A DNA stretch of 64,000 nucleotides from Leptolinea sp964420995 (GTDB taxonomy: Bacteria; Chloroflexota; Anaerolineae; Anaerolineales; Anaerolineaceae), in NCBI GenBank assembly GCA_964420995.1, contig CAYQUX010000008.1, positions 62,001-126,000 on the forward strand. The letters run 5' to 3'. The translations under genes were made by a program, and so were the position numbers. The notes beneath the pieces were generated by a model. It saw nothing but the letters and a program-made list of their open reading frames with translations, did no database searches and was not told the DNA's origin. Of this stretch, positions 27,375 through 36,127 are shown piece after piece (position 1 is the stretch's first letter; each line of letters begins with the position of its first letter).

Positions 27375-28088
27375 ATGAAACCTTTGAAAAAAGCAATTGA
27401 AATGACTCCCAAAGAACTGGCCCGTTATATCGACCATTCCGTGTTGAAACCGGAATTTACGGAAGAAGAAATTCGCCAGCATATCCAATCAGGCGTGGAA
27501 TACGGCTGCGCCACAGTCTGTATTAACCCCGCCTCGCTGGATATTGCCGCCGAACTGACGCGCGGATCAGATACCAGGATCTGCGTGGTGTGCGACTTTC
27601 CGTTCGGGTTGAGCACCACCGCGTCCAAGGTAATGCAGGCTGACCTTCTTTGCCGGCGCGGTGATATCTATGAGCTGGATATTGTGGCCAACTACGGCTG
27701 GATTCGCAGCGGCAAATGGGATGAGGTTACCGCCGAACTGAAAGCGGTTTGCGATGCCTGTCACAAATACGGCACGGCCGTCAAGGTGATCGTTGAGACC
27801 GACGCGTTGACCGTTGACCAGGTGGAACGCTCCTGCGAGTGCACCATAGCGGCGGGTGCCGATTTCGTGAAGACCAGCACCGGTTTTCTGACCGGTTTTG
27901 AGAGCCGGGGCGCCGCCCCTGATATCATCCAGGTCATGATGGATGTGTGCGGCGAGCGGATCAAGATCAAAGGCAGCGGGTGCATCCGCACGCGGGAGCA
28001 CTTTCTTCAGTTGATCGATATGGGGATCGACCGCATGGGCGTGGGCTACAAATCCACGCCGTTGGTACTGGGGTTGAAAAAAGAATGA
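27375..28088 (+). CDS. deoC: Deoxyribose-phosphate aldolase
   Basis: 237 residues. It cleaves 2-deoxyribose-5-phosphate to acetaldehyde and glyceraldehyde-3-phosphate. YIDHSVLKPEFTEE is the family opening; Lys166 in ADFVKTSTGF is the Schiff-base residue, Asp102 sits in ELDIVANYG, and a second Lys lies in IKIKGSG. GGAGG precedes the ATG. Placement behind an aldehyde dehydrogenase suggests that released aldehyde can be oxidised. Confidence 0.95.
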   Translation: MKPLKKAIEMTPKELARYIDHSVLKPEFTEEEIRQHIQSGVEYGCATVCINPASLDIAAELTRGSDTRICVVCDFPFGLSTTASKVMQADLLCRRGDIYELDIVANYGWIRSGKWDEVTAELKAVCDACHKYGTAVKVIVETDALTVDQVERSCECTIAAGADFVKTSTGFLTGFESRGAAPDIIQVMMDVCGERIKIKGSGCIRTREHFLQLIDMGIDRMGVGYKSTPLVLGLKKE

Positions 28089-28233
28089 GTTGATAATAGA
28101 AGATATGTCGTCAATTTAATACACGCATTCTCAAGAATTGACATTGATGTATCTTTCTTTTTGTAAAACATAAATTGCAAATCACCGAATAAAAATACCC
28201 CTATACTCGTTATATGTATAGAGGTTGATAAGC
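28089..28233 (+). other. AT-rich intergenic region upstream of the sigma-factor operon
   Basis: Contains TTGACA at 28138-28143 without a matching -10 at standard spacing, and TATACT (28203-28208) about 25 bp from the sigma-factor start. No gene or hairpin seen. The promoter, possibly recognised by the ECF sigma factor itself, should lie here. Confidence 0.3.
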
Positions 28234-28812
28234 GTGCTCGAAAACATCAAGGAAATCGAAGAAACCCTGCTTACCCAGGCTAAAGACGGTGACCGGAATG
28301 CCTATGGCGAACTGGTCTCGCGCTGCTACCCGGCCGTCATCCGCGTGGTCTACCGCCTGTGCGGCGATACGCAAATCGCGGAGGATGCCACCCAGGAAGC
28401 CTTCATCCGCGCCTGGGTCAAACTGCCAGGGTACCAGTCCAACGCACCTTTCAGCCACTGGATATACCGCATCGCCGTCAACACCGCGCTGGATACCCTG
28501 CGGGAAAAACCGCAGGAAAGCCTGGATGACGAGACAAGCGTCGGCCAACTGCCCGGCCGATCACCCGACCCTGAAGCCGCCATCATTGAACGCGAAAAGT
28601 CCAATGACGTGCAGAACGCCATCAAAGCGCTGCCCGACGCAGCACGCACCGTGCTTGTGCTGCGTGAATTCGGCGGCTTGAGCTATGACGAGATCGCCTC
28701 GACCCTTGATATCCCCATTGGCACGGTGATGTCACGGTTGAATTATGCCCGCACCCGCCTGCGGGAGCTGTTGCGCGATGAGCGCGATGAAACGGAGCGT
28801 GAATATGCCTGA
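28234..28812 (+). CDS. ECF-type RNA polymerase sigma factor
   Basis: About 192 residues with sigma region 2 (YRLCGDTQIAEDATQEAFIR, then PFSHWIYRIAVNTALD) and region 4 (LPDAARTVLVLREFGGLSYD, then EIASTL and a GTVMSRLNYAR recognition helix). Region 3 and region 1 are absent, as in group 4 sigma factors. GTG at 28234 is chosen because GAGG lies at good spacing; a TTG three codons upstream is too close to it. The stop overlaps the anti-sigma start by 8 nt, so stoichiometry is translationally coupled. Confidence 0.93.
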   Translation: MLENIKEIEETLLTQAKDGDRNAYGELVSRCYPAVIRVVYRLCGDTQIAEDATQEAFIRAWVKLPGYQSNAPFSHWIYRIAVNTALDTLREKPQESLDDETSVGQLPGRSPDPEAAIIEREKSNDVQNAIKALPDAARTVLVLREFGGLSYDEIASTLDIPIGTVMSRLNYARTRLRELLRDERDETEREYA

Positions 28813-29404
28813 TCCGACCCTTAACAAACTCGGCGCCTATCTGGATGGCGAACTTGGTCCCCGTGAAACGGCTGAAGTTGAAGCGCATCTCACCGCCTGC
28901 GCGGACTGCCGCGCTGAGCTGGCAGACCTGCGGCGGCTCTCCAGTCTGCTGGCCTGTGCTTCCATGCCGGAATTCACCCCGGCGCAGGATTTTAAAGCAA
29001 ACGTAATGCTTCAGCTTCCCCGCCGGGACGAATCCGCGGCGGCGGGATCCAACACCCCCTTTTCGATCTGGCTGATCCCGTTGTTGGTGCTGGCCATGCT
29101 GATTTTCACGCAGATTACCATGGGTCTCTCATCGTTGATCGCCTGGTTTAACCAGACCGGTCTTTTGAATGGATCAGCCGGATGGGCGGCGCAATCTCCC
29201 CTGCAGACGTTATGGTTTTCTACACTTCAAAACTCGGTTGGACATGTATTGGACATCTCCGGTTTGACGCTGCTGAATGACGCCGGTGTGTTTACCTGGA
29301 ATGTCTTCGTCACCCTGCTCATGCAGATCGCCGCTGCCGCTCTTTACTGGGCTGTTCTGGCTCTGGCATGGCGGAAAAGTACAAATCCATTCCGCATGAA
29401 TTGA
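28805..29404 (+). CDS. Membrane-bound zinc-finger anti-sigma factor
   Basis: 199 residues. The N-terminal ZAS domain has His28, Cys32 and Cys35 (HLTACADC), then a linker and two hydrophobic segments (about 85-108 and 165-188). It should hold the preceding sigma factor at the membrane until a signal releases it. The start overlaps the sigma stop (ATGCCTGA). No site-1 or site-2 protease gene is adjacent. Confidence 0.9.
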   Translation: MPDPTLNKLGAYLDGELGPRETAEVEAHLTACADCRAELADLRRLSSLLACASMPEFTPAQDFKANVMLQLPRRDESAAAGSNTPFSIWLIPLLVLAMLIFTQITMGLSSLIAWFNQTGLLNGSAGWAAQSPLQTLWFSTLQNSVGHVLDISGLTLLNDAGVFTWNVFVTLLMQIAAAALYWAVLALAWRKSTNPFRMN

Positions 29405-29469
29405 AAAAGCGCGGGATTGAATTTTTTAGAAATCAGGCCTTTTGCCTGTATAGAAAGTAAAGGAAAAAA

Positions 29470-30606
29470 ATGATCAAAATAGGTACTATTCTCAAACGGT
29501 CCTGGCATATCCTCTGGAATTACAGAGTGTTGTGGATCTTCGGTTTCCTGCTGGCGCTGACCACCGGCAGCCGGGGCGGCGGTAATAGCGGCGGTGGTTC
29601 CAATCGCCCGGATTCCAATGGGGAAGGTTTTGAAGGTTTCCAGGGTTTCCATGGAACTCTTCCGCCGGATGCTCCCGCGCCCCTGCGTGAATTTGTCGAG
29701 TGGTTCTCACGGAACGTGGTGCCCATGTTCGAGCACCCGGAACAATACATCGGCACCTTCGTGACCATCGGGCTGGTGCTTCTCCTGATCTTCCTGGTCA
29801 TCGGTTTGCTGACCTCCCTGGTTCGCTACCCGTCTGAAACCGCGGTCATCCGCATGGTGGATGAGTACGAGACCACCGGAAACAAAGTCAGCTTCCGCGA
29901 AGGTTGGAAACTGGGCTGGAACCGCAGAGCCTTCCGCCTGTGGGTGATTGACCTGATCCTGTCCATCCCGGTCATGCTGTTTGTCCTGTTGATACTGGGC
30001 GCCGGCCTTATCGTGTACAGCAGCGTATCCACCACCTTCCAGGTGACCAATGTTACCGGTGTGGTGGCTGCCATCGGGCTGGTCTTCCTGAGCCTGTTCA
30101 TCATGATCATCGCCGCAATATTTCTGGGACTGGTACGCAATTTCTTCTCCCGCGCCGCTGCCATTGAAGGATTGGGCGTAAAGGAGTCCCTTGGGTTGGG
30201 TTGGAACCTGTTCAAACGTAACTGGAAGAGTGCCGGCTTGATGTGGCTGGTGATGGTCGGCATTGGCATCGTGTTTGGCATCGCCGCCATGATCGTCTTC
30301 TTCCTGCTCATCCCGGCCTATTTGATCCTGCTGCTGCCTGCTGGACTGGTGGCCGCGCTGCCCGGTTTGATCGCTTACGGAATAACCAGCATCTTTACGG
30401 CCGGACCGCTCGCGTGGATCATCGCCCTGGTTGTTGCCATCCCGTTCTTCTTCACCGTGCTGTTCGCTCCGCTTTTCCTGGTTGATGGCTGGTACAAGAT
30501 CTACGAATCAAACGTCTGGACGCTGACCTATCGCGAGATCAAAGCTCTGGAGTCTTCTGACACACAGAACCTCATAAATACTACAATTGAGACTCCGCAG
30601 TCATAA
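29470..30606 (+). CDS. Polytopic membrane protein, probable target of the sigma operon
   Basis: 378 residues with a first amphipathic helix (LKRSWHILWNYRVLWIFGFLL), a Gly-rich loop (about 33-60) and about six further membrane spans. The pattern W.ILW..R.LWI..FL plus repeated SLGLGWNLFKRNWK occurs in DUF975/glycerophosphodiester-domain-like membrane proteins, but I cannot fix a family. It sits 65 bp behind the anti-sigma gene and shares a strong terminator, so it is probably part of the same envelope-related operon. Confidence 0.72.
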   Translation: MIKIGTILKRSWHILWNYRVLWIFGFLLALTTGSRGGGNSGGGSNRPDSNGEGFEGFQGFHGTLPPDAPAPLREFVEWFSRNVVPMFEHPEQYIGTFVTIGLVLLLIFLVIGLLTSLVRYPSETAVIRMVDEYETTGNKVSFREGWKLGWNRRAFRLWVIDLILSIPVMLFVLLILGAGLIVYSSVSTTFQVTNVTGVVAAIGLVFLSLFIMIIAAIFLGLVRNFFSRAAAIEGLGVKESLGLGWNLFKRNWKSAGLMWLVMVGIGIVFGIAAMIVFFLLIPAYLILLLPAGLVAALPGLIAYGITSIFTAGPLAWIIALVVAIPFFFTVLFAPLFLVDGWYKIYESNVWTLTYREIKALESSDTQNLINTTIETPQS

Positions 30607-30626
30607 CAGGCCAAACTCCATAGACG

Positions 30627-30668
30627 AAGAGGGTCAGCCAGGTAATAATTGGCTGACCCTCTTTTTTT
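30627..30668 (+). terminator. Rho-independent terminator of the sigma-factor operon
   Basis: A perfect 14-bp stem (AAGAGGGTCAGCCA / TGGCTGACCCTCTT) followed by TTTTT. Confidence 0.95.
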
Positions 30669-30853
30669 ATCCTGTTGTTCAAGAATTGACATAAACCCAT
30701 AACTATCAAGAAGTTTTTCATTCACCTACTTTATGATCTGATCAAGCCCTTCTTCAATTTTTCAGGTGCAGTTGGGCACTCGTTTAATTGTCAGACAACT
30801 GCTACAATGATTTCATCTCCATATTCGGGAGAAATATATTCTCAGGTGAAAAA

Positions 30854-32116
30854 ATGGATACTCCTGAACCGATTACCTGGTTAGCCAATCCACGGGCCGC
30901 AACCATCGCGAATAGCCCGGCTGTAAAGAAATATTTTCCGTTCGGCGTTTCTGAAAAAACTTCCAGCTTCCACACAAAGATCCCGGCTTTTCGGGTTACT
31001 CCCTTGAAGAGTCTAAACCGCCTGGCATCCATGATCGGTGTTGGGAAAATCTGGGTTAAGGATGAAGCCGACCGGCTCAGTCTTGGTTCATTCAAGGTGC
31101 TTGGAGGGTCATTTGCCATATATCAGACCATTTTGAAAATGATCGGCAATCCACAGGGATTCACCTTTAATGACCTCAGCAACCCGGATGTGCGCAAAAA
31201 GGTAGGCAACCTTACCTTCGCCGCCGCCACTGATGGAAACCACGGCCGCGGGGTGGCATGGGCGGCCACACAATTGGGCTTTAAATCCATCATCTACGTC
31301 CACAAATTAACCTCCGAAGCGCGGATCAATGCCATCGCCCGCAATGGTGCCGAAGTCAAAGTTATTGATGGTACGTATGATGATGCCGTTCATCAGGTCA
31401 ATGAAGACGCCCAGAAGAACGGTTGGCAGGTAGTCTCTGACACATCATGGGAAGGCTACGAAGAAATTCCAATATGGGTCATGCAGGGGTACACCACCAT
31501 GTTTGCCGAGGTCCAACAACAACTTGCCGCCATGGGGGAAATCCGCCCGACCCATCTATTTATGCAGGCTGGTGTCGGTTCGTTAGCCGCCTCATCCTTT
31601 GGATTTTATGCCAGTCTTTTCGGTGCCGACCGCCCCAGGATGGTCGTTGTGGAACCAGATAGGGCTGCCTGCCTGTTTCATTCGATGGAAATCAATGATG
31701 GCAAACCCCATAATTTCCCCGGTGACCTGAATACCATCATGGCCGGCCTGGCTTGCGGTGAACCCAATCCGATCGCCTGGGATGTGTTATACGATTGTGC
31801 GGATGGATTCGTCAAATGCCCTGATTATGTCTCGGCCAAAGGTATGCGTGTGGGGGGAGTCCCATTGCATGGTGATCCGTATATTATCGCCGGTGAATCA
31901 GGCGCCGTTTCCCTGGGGGCGTTAATGTTCATCATGGAACTTGACCGTTACAAAAATATTCGCGAGGCGCTTGGGTTAAACGAAAAAAGTAGAGTCCTGC
32001 TGGTAAATTCAGAGCGAAATACCGACCCTGACGACTACCGGCGTGTAGTCTGGGAAGGCGGAGATCAGATTCCCAAACAATTCCGTGTTTATGGAAATCC
32101 CTTTGTGGAAGGATAA
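30854..32116 (+). CDS. dpaL: Diaminopropionate ammonia-lyase
   Basis: 420 residues, a fold-type II PLP enzyme that converts 2,3-diaminopropionate to pyruvate and ammonia. WVKDEADRLSLGSFKVLGGSFA holds the PLP Lys; AAATDGNHGRGVAWAA is the Ser/Thr-dehydratase-like Asn-loop, and AGVGSLAASS binds the PLP phosphate. AFRVTPLKSLNRLA is typical of the YgeX/DpaL group. The ATG at 30854 has AGGTGA upstream; a 22-residue extension is unlikely. Confidence 0.9.
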   Translation: MDTPEPITWLANPRAATIANSPAVKKYFPFGVSEKTSSFHTKIPAFRVTPLKSLNRLASMIGVGKIWVKDEADRLSLGSFKVLGGSFAIYQTILKMIGNPQGFTFNDLSNPDVRKKVGNLTFAAATDGNHGRGVAWAATQLGFKSIIYVHKLTSEARINAIARNGAEVKVIDGTYDDAVHQVNEDAQKNGWQVVSDTSWEGYEEIPIWVMQGYTTMFAEVQQQLAAMGEIRPTHLFMQAGVGSLAASSFGFYASLFGADRPRMVVVEPDRAACLFHSMEINDGKPHNFPGDLNTIMAGLACGEPNPIAWDVLYDCADGFVKCPDYVSAKGMRVGGVPLHGDPYIIAGESGAVSLGALMFIMELDRYKNIREALGLNEKSRVLLVNSERNTDPDDYRRVVWEGGDQIPKQFRVYGNPFVEG

Positions 32117-32139
32117 ATACCAGATCATTGACAGGCTAC

Positions 32140-32182
32140 CAATAACAGGAAGGAGTCAGTTGTCGACTCCTTCCTGTTATTG
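32140..32182. repeat. Perfect 18-bp inverted repeat between convergent genes
   Basis: CAATAACAGGAAGGAGTC and its exact complement flank a 7-nt loop (AGTTGTC). Neither strand has a T-run after it, so it is either a factor-assisted bidirectional terminator for dpaL and the cysteine hydrolase or a protein-binding or mobile palindrome. Confidence 0.75.
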
Positions 32183-32224
32183 AATATACTTGCCTGACCA
32201 ACTTATGTTCAACTATTAGTACTG

Positions 32225-32731
32225 TTAAAAAGACTCTCCCAACATCTTCTTCAACGCGCCGAATGTCACCAGATCATGGATATCTTCCACGAAGCGGATG
32301 TTGGCCGGTTTCTCACTCGCCAGGCAGTCTTTGATGATGATGGGCGTCAGATCCAGGTCCATGGCACCGCGGATGGTGGAAAGCACACAGAATTCCGCGC
32401 AAAACCCGGTGATGAAAACCGTATCCACCCCCATCTCCGCCAGTTTAGCGGCCAGAGGTGTCTTGTTGAATGAGTTGCCGTAGGTCTTCTGGATATGCAG
32501 GTCTGTTGGCAATATCTCTAAAGATTCAGGCAGTTCGAATTTTTCCGTACCCGGCAGCAGCCCGTCTTCTGCTTCGATATGCTGCACACAGATCACCGGC
32601 AACTCCTTTTCGCGGAAGAAGGCCATCACCGTGTTGATGTTCTCGATGGCATCGTTCAACGAACGCGCACATTCCGGGCTGATGTTGAAAAAATCTTTCT
32701 GAATATCAATGACAAGCAGGGCAGGTTTCAT
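32225..32731 (-). CDS. Cysteine hydrolase of the isochorismatase/nicotinamidase family
   Basis: 168 residues. The triad Asp9 (VIDIQKDFF), Lys82 (IQKTYGNSF) and Cys115 (GFCAEFCVLST) is intact. The His cluster that binds metal in true nicotinamidase (PncA) is not evident, so a general amidohydrolase or isochorismatase-like role is as likely. AAAGGA precedes the start, with TATAAT a short way upstream on the minus strand. Confidence 0.88.
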   Translation of the reverse strand: MKPALLVIDIQKDFFNISPECARSLNDAIENINTVMAFFREKELPVICVQHIEAEDGLLPGTEKFELPESLEILPTDLHIQKTYGNSFNKTPLAAKLAEMGVDTVFITGFCAEFCVLSTIRGAMDLDLTPIIIKDCLASEKPANIRFVEDIHDLVTFGALKKMLGESF

Positions 32732-32918
32732 ACATGCGTCCTTTAATCAAGAATGACGTATTTATTATAGACAATTCGAGGGTTGATTTTGTCCGAATTT
32801 TCGGGTCTTAATGGATGCCAGGATTTCACATCATGTACGTCCGGCATTTATTGTATGATTAATTCCAGAACAAAGGGAACTTCACCTGGATGCAATTGAA
32901 CAGCACTGGTTTTGTAAT

Positions 32919-33818
32919 ATGAGCATGAAAAAACAAATCCTTATTGCTTTTACCGCAACTCTGCTACTGGCCCTGGGTTTTACGGCTTTCATATCCCCGG
33001 TCAGCGCCCATTCACTTTCCGCTTCCGTTCTTTGCGGGGAAGGGTCTTCACCGGATTACGGTTTCACCTACGATCTGCGCCAACCCCATTGGACGGTTGG
33101 CTGGGAAGGCTTTGTTTCCGAACAGACCGTGAACGAGGTGGATACCTTCCTCGACAAATTGAACAATGAAAACGTGGCGCAGACCATGATCCTCATGCTC
33201 CCGCCCGAAAAGGTGGGCGACCGGGTGAATTGCGCTGTGCACTTCCTGCGCTATATGCAGCTCGGCCAGCCCGACGGTCCGCGCAAGGACAACGGGTTTG
33301 TTTTTCTCATGGTTGTTGATTCCGGCAAAATCGATGTTCATTACGGGGTGGGATACGGCCTGCCTGCGTTGACTGCCAGCGAATTAACTGATTTAAATCG
33401 TCTGGCAGAAGATTCCTATTCATCCACCGGCAGCGTGGATGAAGCCCTGCTCAGTCTGATAAAAGGGTTTTATCAGGTCGCGCGCGCCAACTACCCGCCA
33501 CTGGTTATACCGACTGCCACAGCGGAGACCATCGACATTACCCTTCCCGAAGGAAACGCGGGGATCGCCGTGATGTGCTGCCTGCTGTGTGTAGTGGCGC
33601 TGGTCATCATGTTCATCATCTGGCTATTCATCCGCCTGGCGCGCAGCGGTATCAATATAGATTTCCCGGACACCGGTTCATCATCGAATGGCGGCGGAGG
33701 TGGCTGGAGCCGGCCATCCGGCGGCGGCAGTTGGGGCGGTGGATGGGGCGGCCGTTCCTCCGGCGGAGGGGTGACACGCGGCGGCAGTGGCAGCGGTCGT
33801 TCCGGACGAGGTAATTGA
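32919..33818 (+). CDS. TPM-domain (TLP18.3/Psb32-type) secreted membrane protein
   Basis: 299 residues: Sec signal peptide, a TPM domain (about 60-190, with VSEQTVNEVDTFLDKL and NGFVFLMVVDSGKIDVHYGVGYG), one transmembrane helix (about 218-242) and a Gly/Ser-rich C-terminal tail, the layout of YgcG-like proteins. It lies 21 bp before a LemA gene, a widely conserved pairing of unknown function at the cell surface. No strong ribosome-binding site is seen at the two candidate ATGs (32919, 32925). Confidence 0.85.
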   Translation: MSMKKQILIAFTATLLLALGFTAFISPVSAHSLSASVLCGEGSSPDYGFTYDLRQPHWTVGWEGFVSEQTVNEVDTFLDKLNNENVAQTMILMLPPEKVGDRVNCAVHFLRYMQLGQPDGPRKDNGFVFLMVVDSGKIDVHYGVGYGLPALTASELTDLNRLAEDSYSSTGSVDEALLSLIKGFYQVARANYPPLVIPTATAETIDITLPEGNAGIAVMCCLLCVVALVIMFIIWLFIRLARSGINIDFPDTGSSSNGGGGGWSRPSGGGSWGGGWGGRSSGGGVTRGGSGSGRSGRGN

Positions 33819-33839
33819 TCAAGAGAAGAGGAGAAAAAA

Positions 33840-34535
33840 ATGAAATCTCTTTTAAGAACAACTGTCTTTCTTGTAACCAGCATTGCTCTGCTTACCGGGC
33901 TTACGGGTTGCGGAACCATTGGCGGTCTGGTGGACACCGGCACCACCGAATACAACGAACTGGTCGCCCTGGTGCAAGGTGTGCAATCGGCCGCTTCCAA
34001 TTTCCAACTGGTGACTGACACGCAATACGCCAAGATACAGGCCAAGACACAGATCACCAAAGATTACTACGACGCAGTCAGCAACAGCGGCGAGGTCTGG
34101 ACGGGTAATTTCAAGTCGCAGGCTGACGCGGTTACCGACCTGTTGAAGAATTACAAAGACGCCAGCGGGCAGCCCATTGATGTTTCCAGGCTGAACCTGG
34201 CGGAATTGCAGAAGAAGGGCGCGCTACCCTCAGAGCTGGGGCAGGGATTCACGTTGTACGTCAACGCCATCACCCAGGCGCCCCCTCCGGTGCCCGACGC
34301 GAAAGTCACCCTGGCCATGGGTGACACCGTGGATGAAGCCATGAACACCATTCAACTGGCCGGAACAGACTGGAATGACGCCGTCAAGACATACAACACC
34401 CGGCGCTCACAGATCAAAGGTGAGATTGTGGCAAAGGTCTCTTCCTACTTCGGTTTTGACCTGCCAGTGACCTTCCCGTATTATGCAGGCGGCAATGCCG
34501 GGCAGCCGGTCAAGAATCCGCTGGCCACACCTTAA
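33840..34535 (+). CDS. LemA-family lipoprotein
   Basis: 231 residues with lipobox LTGC near residue 24. The rest is mostly helical; the C-terminal WNDAVKTYNTRRSQI, then FGFDLPVTFPYY matches the LemA ending. Usual LemA proteins have an N-terminal anchor helix; here lipid attachment takes that role. GAAGAGGAGA is the ribosome-binding site. Forms an operon with the TPM protein. Confidence 0.8.
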   Translation: MKSLLRTTVFLVTSIALLTGLTGCGTIGGLVDTGTTEYNELVALVQGVQSAASNFQLVTDTQYAKIQAKTQITKDYYDAVSNSGEVWTGNFKSQADAVTDLLKNYKDASGQPIDVSRLNLAELQKKGALPSELGQGFTLYVNAITQAPPPVPDAKVTLAMGDTVDEAMNTIQLAGTDWNDAVKTYNTRRSQIKGEIVAKVSSYFGFDLPVTFPYYAGGNAGQPVKNPLATP

Positions 34536-34575
34536 CCAACGGTTTTTCCTGTTCTTCTCGAGGTCTATTTACTTT

Positions 34576-34618
34576 CCTTCCCCCAAATCTGTGATTTGGG
34601 GGAAGGTCAGGATGGGGG
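34576..34618 (+). repeat. Dispersed palindromic repeat, copy A
   Basis: A 14-bp perfect stem (CCTTCCCCCAAATC / GATTTGGGGGAAGG, loop TGT), then the tail TCAGGATGGGGG. The same stem-plus-tail design recurs at 48468, 48554 (inverted) and 48676. The tail overlaps the last codons and stop of the radical SAM gene on the minus strand. It may also act as a terminator for lemA. Confidence 0.8.
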
Positions 34619-35482
34619 CAACTTCTCCTTCATTGGCTTTGTGTAGCTGGACGAAATGCCATATTTCTTACGCAGTTCATTGACCATTACATACAAACGA
34701 TCTTTATAAACCTTATCCGCCGCGCCGGTCTTATACATCGCCTGCAATTTCGGATAGATCTCCGGAAATTCCCGGCGCATGGCGTCAAAAAAGACAGCGC
34801 GCGTGGCTCCGCGCAGGTAAAGAGTACCCGGCAGCATGTAGTCTGCTCCGCAATCCTTCGCGTTTGCACATAACGCTTCCATATTCTCACGAGAGTCGGT
34901 TATGTATGGAATGATCGGCATGACGTGCAGGCCGACAGAGGCATTGGTCTTGCGGAATTCCTTCAACATGGCGAAGCGTTCGGTTGATGGCGCGCTGCCG
35001 GGTTCGATCTTCTCCCGCACTGATTCATCCATACTGGTGATTGTGGCGGCAATGTTGATGTAGGTGATCCGTGAAAGCTCATCGATCAGGTCAAAATCAC
35101 GCAACGCCAGCGTGGATTTGGTTGAGATGATCGCCGGGGTTTTGTATTTGATCAGCAGCTTCAAGATGGACGGCATCAGCCGGTATGTTTCTTCTGCTTT
35201 TTGATAGCTATCCGTCACACCACCGATATTGACCACCTCACGCTTCCAGCCCGGCGAGGAAAGCTCCTTTTCCAATTGTTCGACGATGTTAGTCTTCACA
35301 AAGACCTCTCCGGCGAAATCATCCGATCCCAGGTACTGGTGGGAATAGATGGCGTAACAGTAACAGCAGGCATGTGAGCACCCGCGGTAAATGTTCAGAT
35401 CCCAACCAAAGGGAACCTTGCGCTTCAGTTTGTTTAGCGCGCTTTCACAATGGATTTCTTTTACTGGCACATTATTTAACAT
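34607..35482 (-). CDS. SPL-family radical SAM protein
   Basis: 291 residues. GCSHACCYCYA carries the CxxxCxxC [4Fe-4S]/SAM motif in the NIYRGCSHAC context typical of the spore-photoproduct-lyase-like group (COG1533). IISTKSTLALRD and VMPIIPYITD follow as family blocks. It lacks evident DNA photoproduct lyase context here and most COG1533 members are uncharacterised. The ATG at 35482 has GGGTGA upstream. The last three residues (PPS) and the stop are encoded by dispersed repeat copy A. Confidence 0.87.
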   Translation of the reverse strand: MLNNVPVKEIHCESALNKLKRKVPFGWDLNIYRGCSHACCYCYAIYSHQYLGSDDFAGEVFVKTNIVEQLEKELSSPGWKREVVNIGGVTDSYQKAEETYRLMPSILKLLIKYKTPAIISTKSTLALRDFDLIDELSRITYINIAATITSMDESVREKIEPGSAPSTERFAMLKEFRKTNASVGLHVMPIIPYITDSRENMEALCANAKDCGADYMLPGTLYLRGATRAVFFDAMRREFPEIYPKLQAMYKTGAADKVYKDRLYVMVNELRKKYGISSSYTKPMKEKLPPS

Positions 35483-35663
35483 GATCACCCGATTTTTTGT
35501 CAATGGGTTAGAATTTATATTCTAATAATAACACGAAAAAGCCTTCAGACGGGGAAAGGCAATAATCAATCAGGAAAAAATTACGAACAGGAGACTCTAT
35601 ACGTTGCATTGTGATCCTTTGATATATGATTATTATTGTCCATATAGTCATATAAGGAGAAAA

Positions 35664-36071
35664 ATGCAAACCCTTCTAAATCCATATTTCAGTTTTAAAG
35701 ACAACACCCGTGAGGCAATGGATTTCTACAAGACGGTATTTGGCGGCAAGGTTGTGATGCAAACCTTCAAAGATTTCAACGTTTCAAAAGATCCTTCAGA
35801 AGACAACAAGATCATGCACGCCATGCTCGAAGCGGAAAACGGAATAACCTTCATGGCCGCTGATACACCCAACGGAATGCCCCCGGGCACCAACGGCAGC
35901 GTAGCTCTCAGTGGCGACAACGAATCCGAATTAAAAGGTTACTTCAATAAACTGGCCGTTGGTGGTATGGTGACCATGCCCATGGAAAAATCCCCCTGGG
36001 GAGACCAATTCGGAATGGTGGTGGACAAATTTGGGGTTACCTGGATGGTCAATATAGGCGCAACAAAATAG
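35664..36071 (+). CDS. PhnB-like VOC superfamily protein
   Basis: 135 residues: YFSFKDNTREAMDFYKTVFGG, MHAMLEAENGITFMAADTP and WGDQFGMVVDKFGVTWMVNI make up a PhnB/3-demethylubiquinone methyltransferase-like vicinal-oxygen-chelate fold. Function unknown. AAGGAG at 35654-35659 decides the ATG at 35664. Confidence 0.88.
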   Translation: MQTLLNPYFSFKDNTREAMDFYKTVFGGKVVMQTFKDFNVSKDPSEDNKIMHAMLEAENGITFMAADTPNGMPPGTNGSVALSGDNESELKGYFNKLAVGGMVTMPMEKSPWGDQFGMVVDKFGVTWMVNIGATK

Positions 36072-36127
36072 ACCTGCCTGTGCTTCGCATAAATCACCGG
36101 TCAGGAAAGCTTTCTGGCCGGTTCTCT

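Noticed and set aside
33491..34060. Pro-rich open frame antisense to the Gly-rich tail of the TPM protein
   Set aside because: The Pro/Arg repeats are the complement of Gly codons; the sense gene explains the region.
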